Shown: positions 1-9,295 of the stretch, piece after piece
How positions within the stretch are numbered: the first letter of the stretch is position 1
How the letters are laid out: each line of letters starts with the position of its first letter
Source: an uncultured Dehalococcoidia bacterium
Lineage (GTDB): Bacteria > Chloroflexota > Dehalococcoidia > Lucifugimonadales > UBA3495
Direction of reading: 5' to 3'
Assembly: GCA_958296225.1 (NCBI GenBank)
Contig: OY282456.1
Span: 3,224,001-3,288,000 of the forward strand
Length of the DNA stretch: 64,000 nucleotides
The notes under the pieces: generated by a model
Seen by the model: only the letters and a program-made list of their open reading frames with translations
The model's database searches: none
Told to the model about the DNA's origin: nothing
Translations under genes and position numbers: made by a program

Positions 1-34
1 GCAGGAGCGGTAGGGCGGGCGCGCTGCCGGGTGT

Positions 35-53
35 GATACCTTACAAGGGTATC
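35..53 (+). other. Small hairpin upstream of first gene
   Basis: A six-base stem GATACC/GGTATC with a seven-base loop is followed by CTTTGAG. It may end a transcript entering from outside the window, or be chance. The same GATACC/GGTATC core recurs in the terminator at 586-617. Confidence 0.3.
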
Positions 54-89
54 CTTTGAGTAGGCCACGCCGGATTTGAGGGGGACAGG

Positions 90-269
90 ATGTTCATTGT
101 CAGTGGCATCGTAGGAGGGTTGCTGGGCGGCGCATTTTGCGCATTCCTGGTTGCACTTATTTCCATCGTACCGTTTCTGGGGTGGTTCGATCAGCTGATG
201 CTCCCGGCGTTTTACGTAGCGGGCCCAATCATCGGATTGTATATCGGCATGAAGACGCTTACGCAATGA
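90..269 (+). CDS. Small two-helix membrane protein (59 aa)
   Basis: The ATG follows a purine-rich GGGGGACAGG stretch that can act as a ribosome binding site. The product is almost wholly hydrophobic: a glycine-rich segment (residues 5-30) and a second one (about 37-53) separated by a short loop, ending in MKTLTQ. The stop overlaps the start of the next gene as ATGA, so the two are probably translationally coupled. No family is recognised. The gene is real rather than a shadow because of its start signal, hydrophobic pattern and coupling. Confidence 0.6.
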   Translation: MFIVSGIVGGLLGGAFCAFLVALISIVPFLGWFDQLMLPAFYVAGPIIGLYIGMKTLTQ

Positions 270-574
270 ACCAGGCAAGGCGAGCCGTTGCAACGATTGC
301 AAGCCCACGGCGTCGGGCAGCCTTGGTATGGCTTACCTTCGGGGTCGTAGTCTGGTTTTTCCTGGCGATGCCCTATGCTGTCGCTGCAACCAAGTGTTGG
401 GAAGGGCGTGAAGACGGCAAAACGTATCAGTGCCTGAAAAGCGTAGCCAAGAAGCTGCGGAAAGATTCCATCATAGCCTCCTACGCTACGGCAACCGTCG
501 CCGCCATAATCGCGTTGCAGCTGGCCAACCGCAACCGGGCGGAGGCGGCGCTCCGGGATGACGGTTCGGCTTAA
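266..574 (+). CDS. Small membrane protein (102 aa)
   Basis: The start chosen is the ATG of the ATGA overlap with the upstream 59-aa gene; a longer frame opens at 137 but would run through that gene. The N-terminus is basic, followed by a strong transmembrane segment (about residues 20-43), a polar stretch with two cysteines (CWEGREDGKTYQC, about 45-57), and a second weaker helix (about 68-86). The cysteines could form a disulfide outside the cytoplasm. Function unknown. A perfect hairpin terminator follows directly. Confidence 0.55.
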   Translation: MNQARRAVATIASPRRRAALVWLTFGVVVWFFLAMPYAVAATKCWEGREDGKTYQCLKSVAKKLRKDSIIASYATATVAAIIALQLANRNRAEAALRDDGSA

Positions 575-585
575 CCGGCGCGTGG

Positions 586-617
586 GTGTGGGATACCGAT
601 AATAAGGTATCCCACAC
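586..617. terminator. Bidirectional hairpin terminator
   Basis: A perfect 12-bp stem (GTGTGGGATACC / GGTATCCCACAC) with an eight-base AT-rich loop lies between two convergent genes. On the plus strand it is followed by GCTTGTTTTC, giving a modest T-tract. It likely ends both the small membrane-protein operon and the minus-strand acyl-CoA synthetase transcript. Confidence 0.75.
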
Positions 618-625
618 GCTTGTTT

Positions 626-2746
626 TCAGGCGGCGCGGACGGCCAGCGCATCAACGGCCCGCACGCCCTGGCCGGCGGGCAGCGCCATTAGCGGGTTGAT
701 GTCCAACTCGGCCAGGGAACCCTCCAGCTGGACGGCCATTTGGGATACCCGTACCAGAGCGTCGGCCAGCGCATCTAGATCGCACGGCGGAGCGCCGCGG
801 AATCCTTGCAGCAGCCGCGCCCCTTGCACCTCGCCAATCATCTCCAGCGCATCATCCCGCGTAATGGGACACCGCCGCAACGCCACGTCGTTATACACTT
901 CCACCATCACGCCGCCGGTGCCGAACAGCAGGATTGGCCCCAGCTGCGCGTCGTAAGAAACGCCAACGATGGTTTCCACGCCGCCCGCTACCATCTCTTG
1001 CACGGTTACACCGGCAATTTGAGCGTTGGCGTCGTAAGTCCTGGCGTTGGCCGTAACCTCAGCAAACGCTTGCCGCACTGCCGCGGCGTCGCCCAAATTC
1101 AGCCGGATGGCGCCGGCCTCGGTCTTGTGCAGAATGTCCGCCGAGTTGACCTTTAATGCCACCGGATACCCAATCCGCTCCGCCGCCGCAACGGCCGCCG
1201 CGGCGTCGCCGGCCGGTTCATCGCGGGTGGTCGGCACGCCAAAAGCTGCCACCAGACGCTTGCTGTCATACTCTGAAAGCGCCCCGCCTCCGGCCAGCTT
1301 TGCCGATGCTTCCGCCTGCTCCGCGGTCAGCTCCGGCGCATCCGCAAACCCCCGCGCCAGCCGACGCTCCCGCCAGTCGTGATAGTCGTTCAGATAACGG
1401 ATACCCGCCGCCAGCTTGTCCGGCACGTAGAAAACCGGAATCCCCGCCCGGCGCAGCATTGGCAACCCGGAATCGGCGCCGCGCGTCCCCGTCCACAGGA
1501 ATGCCACCGCTTTGTCGCTGCCGTCCCGCTGGGCAATCACCTGTTCCGCCTGGGCGTCAGCGCCGGCCGAGGCCACTACCAGCGTGCCTACGCCCGCGTC
1601 CTCTGCCATATAGGACATAATCGCCGGAAAATCATTGCTGTTGGCATACCCGGTTACGTCCGACGGGTTTGCCGCCCAGCCAAATCCTTTGAGAATCCCG
1701 TTGATGCCGTCCTGCGCCCGCTCCGACAGCGGCGGCAAGTCCAGCCCGGCCTGCCCGAACATATCGGCCGTCAGGCTGCTGATGCCGCCGGAATGCGACA
1801 CTACGGCGACGCCGCGCTGCGGCGGCCGGGGGCAGCGGGCCAGCAGGTTGGACACCTGCAACAGGTCGTCATAGTCCTGCACCCGGATAACGCCGTATTG
1901 GTCAAAGACGGCGTCATACACGGCGTCAACGCCGGTGAGGGCGGCGGTATGGGAACCGGCGGCGCGGGAACCCAGCGCGGAGCGGCCAATCTTGATGAGG
2001 ACAATGGGCTTGCCGCGCTCCGCCGCCAGCCGGGCCAGTTCCACAAACTTGCGCCCGTCCTTGAACCCCTCGATGAAGCCGGCGATAACCCTGGTGTCGT
2101 CATCGTCCAGCAGGTAGCGGGCAAAGTCGCAGAAATCCAAATCGGCCTCGTTGCCGGTGGAAACGATATAGGTGAAGCCGATGCCCTCGTCCACGGCCCG
2201 CGTCAAGAATGGCCCGAAGGCCGACGCCCCGCTCTGGCAGACCAGACCGACCGGGCCGGTCAATCCCGCCGCCCCGCGCGACGATGCGCTGGCCCAGATG
2301 TCAGCTTTCAGGTTCGCCAGCCCCAGGCAGTTGGGGCCGCTGACGCGCATACCGGATTCCTGGGCAAACCGCCCCAGCTCAATTTGCAGCTCCCGGCGGT
2401 CGTCCACGCCCCGCTCGGCAAAGCCGGCGGAGATGACGATGGCGGACTGGGCGCCTTTGGCATGGCTTTCCCGCAGTATGTCCAGGACGGCGTGATAGGG
2501 AACGACGATGCCGACGACATCGGGGGCTTCGGGCAGCTCCGTAACCGACGGGTAACACTTGACGCCCTGCACTTCCTCATAGCGGGGGTTGACGGGATAG
2601 ACGTTGACCCGGCCGGCGGCCTGCATTGCGGCGGCAAGGAAGCGTCCGCCGTACTGCATCCGTGGGGTAGCGCCGACGACGGCGATGGAGCGAGGGTTGA
2701 GCATCCGGTCGATGGATGCCAGCTGTGCGTTAGTCCAGAACGTCAT
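626..2746 (-). CDS. Acetate--CoA ligase (ADP-forming) family protein
   Basis: A 706-aa single-chain enzyme of the ADP-forming acyl-CoA synthetase (ACD/Pat-like) family, which interconverts acyl-CoA plus ADP/Pi with acid plus ATP. The N-terminal third is a CoA-binding Rossmann domain (IAVVGATPRMQYGG). The middle is a succinyl-CoA-ligase-like domain containing GSHTAALTG, the region of the phosphorylated histidine. The C-terminal part is an ATP-grasp domain with LKVNSADILHKTEAG. Length matches fused alpha-beta members. The start has AAGGA nine bases upstream. The acyl substrate cannot be read from sequence. Confidence 0.88.
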   Translation of the reverse strand: MTFWTNAQLASIDRMLNPRSIAVVGATPRMQYGGRFLAAAMQAAGRVNVYPVNPRYEEVQGVKCYPSVTELPEAPDVVGIVVPYHAVLDILRESHAKGAQSAIVISAGFAERGVDDRRELQIELGRFAQESGMRVSGPNCLGLANLKADIWASASSRGAAGLTGPVGLVCQSGASAFGPFLTRAVDEGIGFTYIVSTGNEADLDFCDFARYLLDDDDTRVIAGFIEGFKDGRKFVELARLAAERGKPIVLIKIGRSALGSRAAGSHTAALTGVDAVYDAVFDQYGVIRVQDYDDLLQVSNLLARCPRPPQRGVAVVSHSGGISSLTADMFGQAGLDLPPLSERAQDGINGILKGFGWAANPSDVTGYANSNDFPAIMSYMAEDAGVGTLVVASAGADAQAEQVIAQRDGSDKAVAFLWTGTRGADSGLPMLRRAGIPVFYVPDKLAAGIRYLNDYHDWRERRLARGFADAPELTAEQAEASAKLAGGGALSEYDSKRLVAAFGVPTTRDEPAGDAAAAVAAAERIGYPVALKVNSADILHKTEAGAIRLNLGDAAAVRQAFAEVTANARTYDANAQIAGVTVQEMVAGGVETIVGVSYDAQLGPILLFGTGGVMVEVYNDVALRRCPITRDDALEMIGEVQGARLLQGFRGAPPCDLDALADALVRVSQMAVQLEGSLAELDINPLMALPAGQGVRAVDALAVRAA

Positions 2747-2761
2747 TGCAGTTTTCCTTGT

Positions 2762-3445
2762 CTATGCTGCTGCTTGCTCGGCGATTGGCTTGCCGATGCC
2801 GGTTAGTAGGCGGACCAGCCGCTCGGTGCGGTCAATGTTGCGGTTCAGAACTTGGACTTTCAGGGTGACCGGCGAAACCGAATCAATCCGTTTCAGCAAC
2901 TGCTTGAATGATGCCACCTGCTGCTGCAGACGCCATAGGTACAGGGACTGGACAGCGACGGCCAGAACCAGCGCGCCGGCGCCGGATAGCGTTATCGCAA
3001 GGGACGCAACTGCAAAATGGGAGCCTAATTGCGTGGACAACGCGGTGGCTATTGCGTTGGTCGTGACCGTTACAAAGCAGACCGGGGTTGCATATGCGCT
3101 GATGAGGACGATGTGCATCGCAAGGGAGCGGCGAGGTTTCCCGTAATCCTCATCCCGATTGAGGAGTCCAGCCTGCGTCAGCCGTGATTCAAGGCTTGCA
3201 ATCCGATTTCCGATTGCGTCAATCCATGAAATAAAAAACCGAGCGGTCATCAGGTACAAGCGTAACCCCAACCATCCGCCTACGGCAGCCGAGAAGCATA
3301 CGACAATCCCAACAGCCGTAGCCAGATCCACCGACTCGTTCAGATAGAACGCGCCAGCGGCGAGCCCGGCGGCGACAGCAATGGCAATCAAGCGGATTTC
3401 GACCGGAAGCGTCCTTTTGCAATGGGATGTTAACTGGACGAACAT
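2762..3445 (-). CDS. Integral membrane protein (227 aa), unknown
   Basis: Four hydrophobic segments are visible: about residues 17-35 and 40-62, then 108-133 and 147-170. Between the pairs lies a charged region with a short coiled-coil-like stretch (IASLESRLTQAG). The C-terminal 50 residues are amphipathic and basic. It sits 15 bp upstream of the acyl-CoA synthetase gene and 3 bp downstream of another small membrane protein on the same strand, so the three may form a transcript. No family recognised. Confidence 0.55.
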   Translation of the reverse strand: MFVQLTSHCKRTLPVEIRLIAIAVAAGLAAGAFYLNESVDLATAVGIVVCFSAAVGGWLGLRLYLMTARFFISWIDAIGNRIASLESRLTQAGLLNRDEDYGKPRRSLAMHIVLISAYATPVCFVTVTTNAIATALSTQLGSHFAVASLAITLSGAGALVLAVAVQSLYLWRLQQQVASFKQLLKRIDSVSPVTLKVQVLNRNIDRTERLVRLLTGIGKPIAEQAAA

Positions 3446-3448
3446 AAT

Positions 3449-3739
3449 CTACTTCCTGGTGCGGCTGACAAAGGTCAGAGCGGAGATTATCGCTTCCCAA
3501 GTGGCCACTACGGCGCCGGTGACGGTCCAGACCACGGCGCAGCTAACCAACGCTACGTCGAGCACAAATCTTACAATCCGATACGCCAAAGTTTCGTAGC
3601 CGACAGCAAGTCCGATAAGATATTCTAGCAAAATGCCGGACACCACTAAAATTGCCGCCATTACCAACGAGGTTAGGAAGGTCAGTACCGCAGGGAGAAC
3701 ACGATGCAGGGCAGCTATCAGTTCTTGTTTGAGTAGCAT
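3449..3739 (-). CDS. Small membrane protein (96 aa), unknown
   Basis: After a short amphipathic N-terminus (MLLKQELIAALHRV), two long hydrophobic segments follow at about residues 14-48 and 55-88, ending in the basic tail SRTRK. It lies immediately upstream of the 227-aa membrane protein on the same strand. The amino-acid pattern (hydrophobic segments bracketed by charges) supports a real gene. Function unknown. Confidence 0.5.
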   Translation of the reverse strand: MLLKQELIAALHRVLPAVLTFLTSLVMAAILVVSGILLEYLIGLAVGYETLAYRIVRFVLDVALVSCAVVWTVTGAVVATWEAIISALTFVSRTRK

Positions 3740-3968
3740 TCCGGGATGGTAGCACCATTATACGGCATCGGCAAATGCCGTAGATTGCCCGGCAATGTTT
3801 CTGATTGGGATGCCCGGCACATTGTGGGCCTGCCATCGTCGGGGTGCCGGCAAGCGCTACTGGCGCCCGTGTCAACCAGAAAGTTGTCCTGTGCGCTAAC
3901 GGCAAGACGGTGAATGAGCCGCCGGGCGCGTAAAAACGGCCGCCCGGCGACATCGAATCTGCCGGCAA

Positions 3969-4273
3969 TCACAGGAGCCACACTTCCGGCTCGGAGCTGA
4001 GGAACTCCACCACGCAGTTGCCCCGGCGCCGGCCGCGTTGGTCCAGCTCCGCAAAAACCCCGTCCAGCGTTTCCGACGCTACGATGGTATCGTCCGCTGC
4101 CAGGGCGACAAAATGGTCGGGTATTTTGCGGTGAGCTCATTGCGCCGGCTGTCGAACAAGTCGCAACGTTCCCCATACCAGCGGATGCCCGCGCTGACAG
4201 CATCATGCCCGCCGAGGCTTGCAATCAAGTCCTCCAGTTCCTGGCCGGTAACTTCTCTGGCCAGCTGAATCAT
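3969..4273 (-). pseudogene. Frameshifted DUF5678-like small protein gene
   Basis: The frame opening at 4273 encodes MIQLAREVTGQELEDLIASL and continues to ELTAKYP, then runs to a stop after a few implausible residues. Reading one base over at about 4117-4121 continues with HFVALAADDTIVASETLDG and ends SSEPEVWLL at 3969. The joined product (about 101 aa) resembles small DUF5678-type proteins (KYPG.WVA...VVA..DSL.EV.AEL). A single missing G/C at the CCG-ACC junction explains the break. It is either a recent pseudogene or a base-calling error. The family match is from memory. Confidence 0.65.
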
Positions 4274-4319
4274 AATGACCTCCTGATTGTCCGCCTGGGC
4301 TTTTAGTCATTGTAGCGCA

Positions 4320-6038
4320 TCAGGTTTCGCCGGCCGTCCGCAAATCCGCCCGCCAGTCGTCCGGGCTGGGGCCGCGGTCAATCAGCACGTCCACCACAGC
4401 CGGCAGCCCCGACGCTTGCGCCTGCCGCAGCGCGTCGGGCAGGTCCCGCGAATCCGCCACCTGGACGCCGAAGCAGCCGAACCCCCGCGCTACGGCGGCG
4501 TTGTCGGTTTCGGCGAACTCCGATGCAATGTACTGCCCCGGCGCCTGGTGGTGGCGCACCATTCCCAGGGCGCCGTCGTTGAACACCACGCAGATGATGG
4601 GCAGCCCGTACTGCATCGCGGTGGAGAGGGCGTTGACGGTCATCATATAGCCGCCGTCGCCGGTGACGCAGACTACCGGCCGGCCGGGGTAGGCAATCTG
4701 CAAGCCCACCGCGGCCGGCAGTCCCCAGCCCATGCCGGCGGTGCCGCCGGGGCAAAAGAAGGTATGCGCCTGCTGGGACTGGAACAGGTGCGCCATCCAC
4801 GTCCGGTTATTCCCGGCGTCCAGCGCATAAACGGTGTCGGCCGGCATCGCTTCCTGCAACACGCGCACCACCCGCTGCGGCAAAACCGGCGACGAATCCG
4901 TATGCAGTCCGGCATCCTCATAAAACCCGTGCTCCCGCTTGCGGCCGGCCAGCGCCCCGGCCCATTCGCGGCGGCTGCCCGCCGATGCCGTCGCCGTATC
5001 CTCCGACGCCGCCACCAGCTGCCCCAGGATGCTGCCGGCGTCGCCAATCAGGCCCAGCTCCACCGGGAACGTCCAGCCGGCGTTGCGGTCGTCAATGTCA
5101 ATCTGGATGATGCGCTGGCCGCGGGGGTTGAACACCGTGGGCCGCTCCCGAACCGTATCTTGCGGGCTGAGCTTGGCGCCGACGATGACCACGGTATCGG
5201 CGTCGCCCACGGCGCGGTTGGCGGCCTCCTGGCCGTAGATGCCCACCATACCCACGGACAGGGGATGCGTTTCGGCGATGGCCGACTTTCCTTTATAGCT
5301 GGTGGCGACGGGGGCGTGCCACTGCTCCGCCAGCTGCTGCAAGGCGTCGTGGGCGCCGGCCATGTGGACGCCGTTGCCGGCCACGATGACGGGGCGTTGG
5401 GATTGGGACAGTATCGCCACCGCGCGCTCAATGTCCTGGGGCGCGGCCTGGGGCTTGGCCGTGTTCAGATAGCCGGCGGTGTCGTGAATAAAGGGGGGCG
5501 ATTCCAGGTCAACCTCGCCCCCAATCGACGCGGTGCGCATCAGCAGACAGGCCGGCCCCGGCCGGCCGCTCATCGCGTGCTTGATGGCCAGTTGGGCCCC
5601 CAGCGCCGCCTCTTTGGGCGAAGTCGCCAGGGTGGTGTACTTGGTCATGGAGCGAAAGATGTTGTGCAGGTCGATGCTGCCGTACTCGCCGCCGCCGGAC
5701 TGGTTGGCGGGATGCTGGCCCACGCCGCCGTCGGAGGTATCGGTCATTACCAGCATCGGGCTGCTGGATAGCATCGCCTCCATAATGCCAAAGGCCGCGT
5801 TGGAGCCGATAAACAGCCCCTGCCCCATCACCACCGCCGGCTTGCCGGTGGCGCGGGCGTAGGCGTCGGCCATAATCGCCGCCGTCTGTTCGTGGCGCGT
5901 CAGGTAGGTGTTGATGGCCGGCTCTTTGCCGACCAGCCGGGTAAAAATCTGGCCGGTGCCGCCGCCTGGGATGCCGAAAACGGCGTCAATGCCGGCTTCC
6001 TGGAGGAATTGGACGATGAGCTCGTTGGCCTGGGGCAT
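4320..6038 (-). CDS. Thiamine-diphosphate-dependent enzyme, acetolactate-synthase-like
   Basis: A 572-aa enzyme with the three-domain TPP fold. The catalytic glutamate is E50 in TRHEQ; the central domain carries VIVAGNGVHMAG; the TPP/Mg motif begins at VTGDGGYMMTVNAL (around residue 460) and closes with NDGALG. The start chosen (MPQANE) has AGGAG eight bases upstream; an upstream extension to 6209 is low-complexity and lacks family similarity. Known relatives are acetolactate synthase large subunits, benzoylformate decarboxylases and oxalyl-CoA decarboxylases; the substrate is not decidable here. No small regulatory ALS subunit is adjacent, arguing against a biosynthetic IlvB. Confidence 0.85.
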   Translation of the reverse strand: MPQANELIVQFLQEAGIDAVFGIPGGGTGQIFTRLVGKEPAINTYLTRHEQTAAIMADAYARATGKPAVVMGQGLFIGSNAAFGIMEAMLSSSPMLVMTDTSDGGVGQHPANQSGGGEYGSIDLHNIFRSMTKYTTLATSPKEAALGAQLAIKHAMSGRPGPACLLMRTASIGGEVDLESPPFIHDTAGYLNTAKPQAAPQDIERAVAILSQSQRPVIVAGNGVHMAGAHDALQQLAEQWHAPVATSYKGKSAIAETHPLSVGMVGIYGQEAANRAVGDADTVVIVGAKLSPQDTVRERPTVFNPRGQRIIQIDIDDRNAGWTFPVELGLIGDAGSILGQLVAASEDTATASAGSRREWAGALAGRKREHGFYEDAGLHTDSSPVLPQRVVRVLQEAMPADTVYALDAGNNRTWMAHLFQSQQAHTFFCPGGTAGMGWGLPAAVGLQIAYPGRPVVCVTGDGGYMMTVNALSTAMQYGLPIICVVFNDGALGMVRHHQAPGQYIASEFAETDNAAVARGFGCFGVQVADSRDLPDALRQAQASGLPAVVDVLIDRGPSPDDWRADLRTAGET

Positions 6039-6207
6039 AATGGCATCTCCTGACATCAGTTGCACAAAGTTCCCGGCGATAATACCTGCGGCCCGCCGGC
6101 GGGTCAACATAAGCGGGCGCGGGCGACGTCCCAAAGGTTGACCCCGCCGTTGGCCGCAGTCTATCCTGTTCACTCCCACCATAGCCGGAACGGAGCAATT
6201 CATAACC

Positions 6208-9108
6208 ATGCCGCGTCAAGTGGAAGGAAGCGCCAACTATGCTCTGGGCGATGTGCTGGCCGGGATGCTTCCCGGCTGCCAGGTGCGCGCGGAAACTACC
6301 CAGCTGTTCACGCAGCATCCGGGGCGTCATGCCGATGTGCTCATTACGGCAACCGGCCGCTCGCCCGTCGTTGTCGAGGCGGAATATATGCCGGCGGCAA
6401 CGGCGGAGGCTGACGCCAAAAGCCGCCTCGGGCTGCTGGTGCGGGACGAACCCCGCGTTGTCGAAGCCGCCATCGCCGTGCGCTACCCGGTCGGAGTGCG
6501 CACCGCCGCCGACCTTTCCAAGGTGCTGGCGGCGGCCCAGCTTTCCTATTGCGTCCATTATGAAGACGGCAGCCGGTTTCCGCAATCCGGTTGGATCGAT
6601 GGCTCCGTAACCGACCTGGCCGACCTGATCCGCCTGGTTTCCGTCCCTCAGCGTGCGGTGGATGAATCCGCGCGGGCCCTGGAAAACGCGATTGACGCCG
6701 CAGTAGCCATCATTAACGAGATGGCCGACCTGCGCCCCCACGTAACCCCGGCCATCGCCCGGCTGCTTGGCCTTGACGACGTGCTGCAAACCCGCCGCAT
6801 GGCCTGCGCCATCATCGCCAACGCCGTCGCTTTCCAGGGCCGCTTGCACGGCATCCATCAGTCCGTCAAGTCCTTGCGCCAGACGGCCGGCGAGGGCGTT
6901 GCCAACCCGCAGCGCGAAACCCTGCTGGCCTGGGATGACATCCTGAAAATCAACTACTGGCCCATTTTCGCCGTCGCCCGCGATCTAGTTGAGCAACTCC
7001 CGGCCAACGCCGCCAGCCAGATTCTCCGTCGCTTGATGCTCACCGCCGAAAGCATCAACGCATCCGGCGCTCATATCTCCCATGACCTTACCGGGCGCGT
7101 GTTCCAGCGGCTTATCGCCGACCGCAAGTATCTGGCCACGTTCTATACCCTGCCCGCCTCGGCCGCCCTGCTGGCCCGCCTGGCCGTGAGCAAGATGGCG
7201 GGGATGGACTGGTCAGACCCGGCGGCCATTGGCAAACTCCGCATCGCCGATTTCGCCTGCGGCACCGGCGCCCTGCTGTCGGCAGTGTATGAGCAGATTG
7301 CCAGCCGACACGAACGTAGCGGCGGCAGTCCGGCCCGGCTGCACCCGGTGATTATGGAGCAAGTCCTCTACGGCTGCGACGTAATGCCCTCTGCCATTCA
7401 CATCACCGGCTCCACCCTCGCCGGCGCGCAGCCGTCGGTTGGCTACTCGGAATCGCGCATCTACACCATGCCCTACGGACGGCAGCCCGACGGAACGGTT
7501 GCCATCGGCTCCCTGGAGCTGCTGAACAAAAGCAGCCAGCTGGTTATGCTCAACACCAACGACCCGGCCCGGCGCACCGGCAGCATCGGCGAGGAAACCA
7601 CCGCCCAGACCATGGTGGAGTTTCCCGACGCCGGCTTTGACCTGGTGATAATGAACCCGCCCTTTACCCGCGCCACCAACCACGAGGGCGCCCACTCCGA
7701 CGTTACCAACCCGGCTTTCGCCGCCTTTGACGCCACCCCCGAAGACCAGACCGCCATGGGCCGGCGGATTAACCGGCTGGGCAGAGGCACTTCCTATCAC
7801 GGCAACGCTGGCATCGCCTCAGCCTTTGCGGCATTGGCCCACAAAAAGCTCAAACCCGGCGGGGTGCTGGCCCTGGTGCTGCCCTTGTCCATCGCCGCCG
7901 GTTTGTCCTGGCAGGATTGCCGCCGGATGCTGGCGGATAACTACTCCGATTTTACCGTGCTGAGCATCGCGGCCAACGGGCGGGAGATGTCCTTCTCCTC
8001 CGACACGGGTATGGCCGAGTGTCTGGTCATCGCCCGCAAAAATGCCATTGCCGAGCCCGACGCATCCCCGCCTCGCGCGCAGTTCGCTTCCCTGCTCCAC
8101 CGCCCCGGCGGGTTCGCCCAAACCGCCGTCCTCGCCAAAGCCGTCATCGCCCCCGATTCCATCCGCGCCATCGAGGACGGCCCCGTCGAAGGCACCCGCT
8201 TGCAGGTGGGCGACGATATAACCGGAGAGATGGCCATTGCCCCGCTAGACCGCAACGGCGCCATTTGGGGCAGCGTCCGCATCTCTGACTATTCGTTGGC
8301 CCAAACTGCCTACTATCTGTCCCAAGCCCAAATGTGGCTGCCGAGACAATTCCCGGCGCAGCCACTGCCCATCGTCCCGCTGAACTCCGTCGGCAAACTC
8401 GGCCTGGTACATCGGGACATCACCGGCCCCGCCCCCCGTGGGCCATTCGATAAAGCAGCGCCCAGCCCAACGGCTACCTATCCCTCCCTGTGGAATCACA
8501 ATGCAAAGAAAGAAACTCGTATCGTTTGCGAACCCGATTCCCAGCTGCGGGTTCGGCAAGGGATGGAAGCGAAAGCCGTTACGGTTTGGGCCACCGCCGG
8601 CTGCTCCCATCTGAACCTTGAATTTACTATCGGTTCGCAGGCGCTTGCGGTCGCGTTCACCGAGCGAGATTCAATCGGTGGCGTTGTGTGGCCTAACGTA
8701 CATTTTGACGATAAGCGATTTGACTACGCTTTCGCAGTGTGGAGTAACAGCACGTTAGGCTTACTGTGTTACTGGTGGCACGCTAATCGTCAACAATCAA
8801 GCAAGGTTAGGCTGACCATTCGCATGGCCGAATCCCTCCCGGTCCTGGATTTCCGCACCCTCACCGACGCGCAGCTAACCACCGCCGCCGCCATCTTTGA
8901 CGAGTTTCGCGCCCTGGAATTGCAGCCGGCCTACCTGGCCGACGCCGACCCCAACCGCGCCCTGCTGGACCGCCGCGTCGTCTGCGACCTGCTGGGCTTT
9001 GACGAGGACATCTACCGCGCCGTCCGCCTGGTAGCCGCCAAGTGGTGCGCCGAGCCGTCGGTGCACGGGGGCAAGCGGCGGCCGCGGGCGGCGGGGCCGG
9101 TAGTGTAG
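6208..9108 (+). CDS. N6-adenine DNA methyltransferase, possible type IIG-like R-M protein
   Basis: A 966-aa protein. The SAM-binding motif FACGTGALL lies at about residues 348-356 and the catalytic NPPF at about 482-487, the order of gamma-class N6-adenine methyltransferases. The N-terminal region has D43 (HADVLI), then VVVEAEY (E57, E59) and K71, resembling a PD-(D/E)XK nuclease core but with E-x-E instead of E-x-K; nuclease activity is uncertain. Residues 90-330 are helical; the C-terminal third (680-940) probably holds target recognition. No separate specificity or restriction gene is adjacent. It is divergent from the upstream TPP enzyme and next to a toxin-antitoxin-like pair. Confidence 0.8.
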   Translation: MPRQVEGSANYALGDVLAGMLPGCQVRAETTQLFTQHPGRHADVLITATGRSPVVVEAEYMPAATAEADAKSRLGLLVRDEPRVVEAAIAVRYPVGVRTAADLSKVLAAAQLSYCVHYEDGSRFPQSGWIDGSVTDLADLIRLVSVPQRAVDESARALENAIDAAVAIINEMADLRPHVTPAIARLLGLDDVLQTRRMACAIIANAVAFQGRLHGIHQSVKSLRQTAGEGVANPQRETLLAWDDILKINYWPIFAVARDLVEQLPANAASQILRRLMLTAESINASGAHISHDLTGRVFQRLIADRKYLATFYTLPASAALLARLAVSKMAGMDWSDPAAIGKLRIADFACGTGALLSAVYEQIASRHERSGGSPARLHPVIMEQVLYGCDVMPSAIHITGSTLAGAQPSVGYSESRIYTMPYGRQPDGTVAIGSLELLNKSSQLVMLNTNDPARRTGSIGEETTAQTMVEFPDAGFDLVIMNPPFTRATNHEGAHSDVTNPAFAAFDATPEDQTAMGRRINRLGRGTSYHGNAGIASAFAALAHKKLKPGGVLALVLPLSIAAGLSWQDCRRMLADNYSDFTVLSIAANGREMSFSSDTGMAECLVIARKNAIAEPDASPPRAQFASLLHRPGGFAQTAVLAKAVIAPDSIRAIEDGPVEGTRLQVGDDITGEMAIAPLDRNGAIWGSVRISDYSLAQTAYYLSQAQMWLPRQFPAQPLPIVPLNSVGKLGLVHRDITGPAPRGPFDKAAPSPTATYPSLWNHNAKKETRIVCEPDSQLRVRQGMEAKAVTVWATAGCSHLNLEFTIGSQALAVAFTERDSIGGVVWPNVHFDDKRFDYAFAVWSNSTLGLLCYWWHANRQQSSKVRLTIRMAESLPVLDFRTLTDAQLTTAAAIFDEFRALELQPAYLADADPNRALLDRRVVCDLLGFDEDIYRAVRLVAAKWCAEPSVHGGKRRPRAAGPVV

Positions 9109-9112
9109 CGGG

Positions 9113-9295
9113 TTATCCGCCGGCAGACGCGATAACGGCGCCGATACCTCCGGCCACGACGCCGAGGGCCATACTCCACCCGCCGGTCCACAGAATGAGT
9201 GAAGGTATGTCGGCGCCGGCAACCGCTATGGCTACCATTACGACGAGCGGCACTGCGAACATGGCGCCGGCGGCCGTAAGTATGATGCTGCTCAT
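9113..9295 (-). CDS. Small two-helix membrane protein (60 aa)
   Basis: The product is hydrophobic throughout, with segments at about residues 4-27 and 32-57 rich in Gly/Ala/Val and ending IASAGG. A GGAGGAGGG purine tract lies upstream of the ATG, though spacing is long (about 12 bases). It is convergent with the methyltransferase gene, only 4 bp from its stop. No family recognised; the hydrophobic pattern supports a real gene. Confidence 0.5.
   Translation of the reverse strand: MSSIILTAAGAMFAVPLVVMVAIAVAGADIPSLILWTGGWSMALGVVAGGIGAVIASAGG

Noticed and set aside
1379..2806. 475-aa plus-strand frame opposite the acyl-CoA synthetase gene
   Set aside because: It lies wholly antisense to a well-supported gene, has His/Arg/Gly-rich composition and no family motif; typical shadow frame of GC-rich DNA.
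6039..6209. N-terminal extension of the first TPP enzyme to 6209
   Set aside because: The extension is Arg-rich, and the internal ATG at 6038 has a proper AGGAG and a family-like N-terminus.
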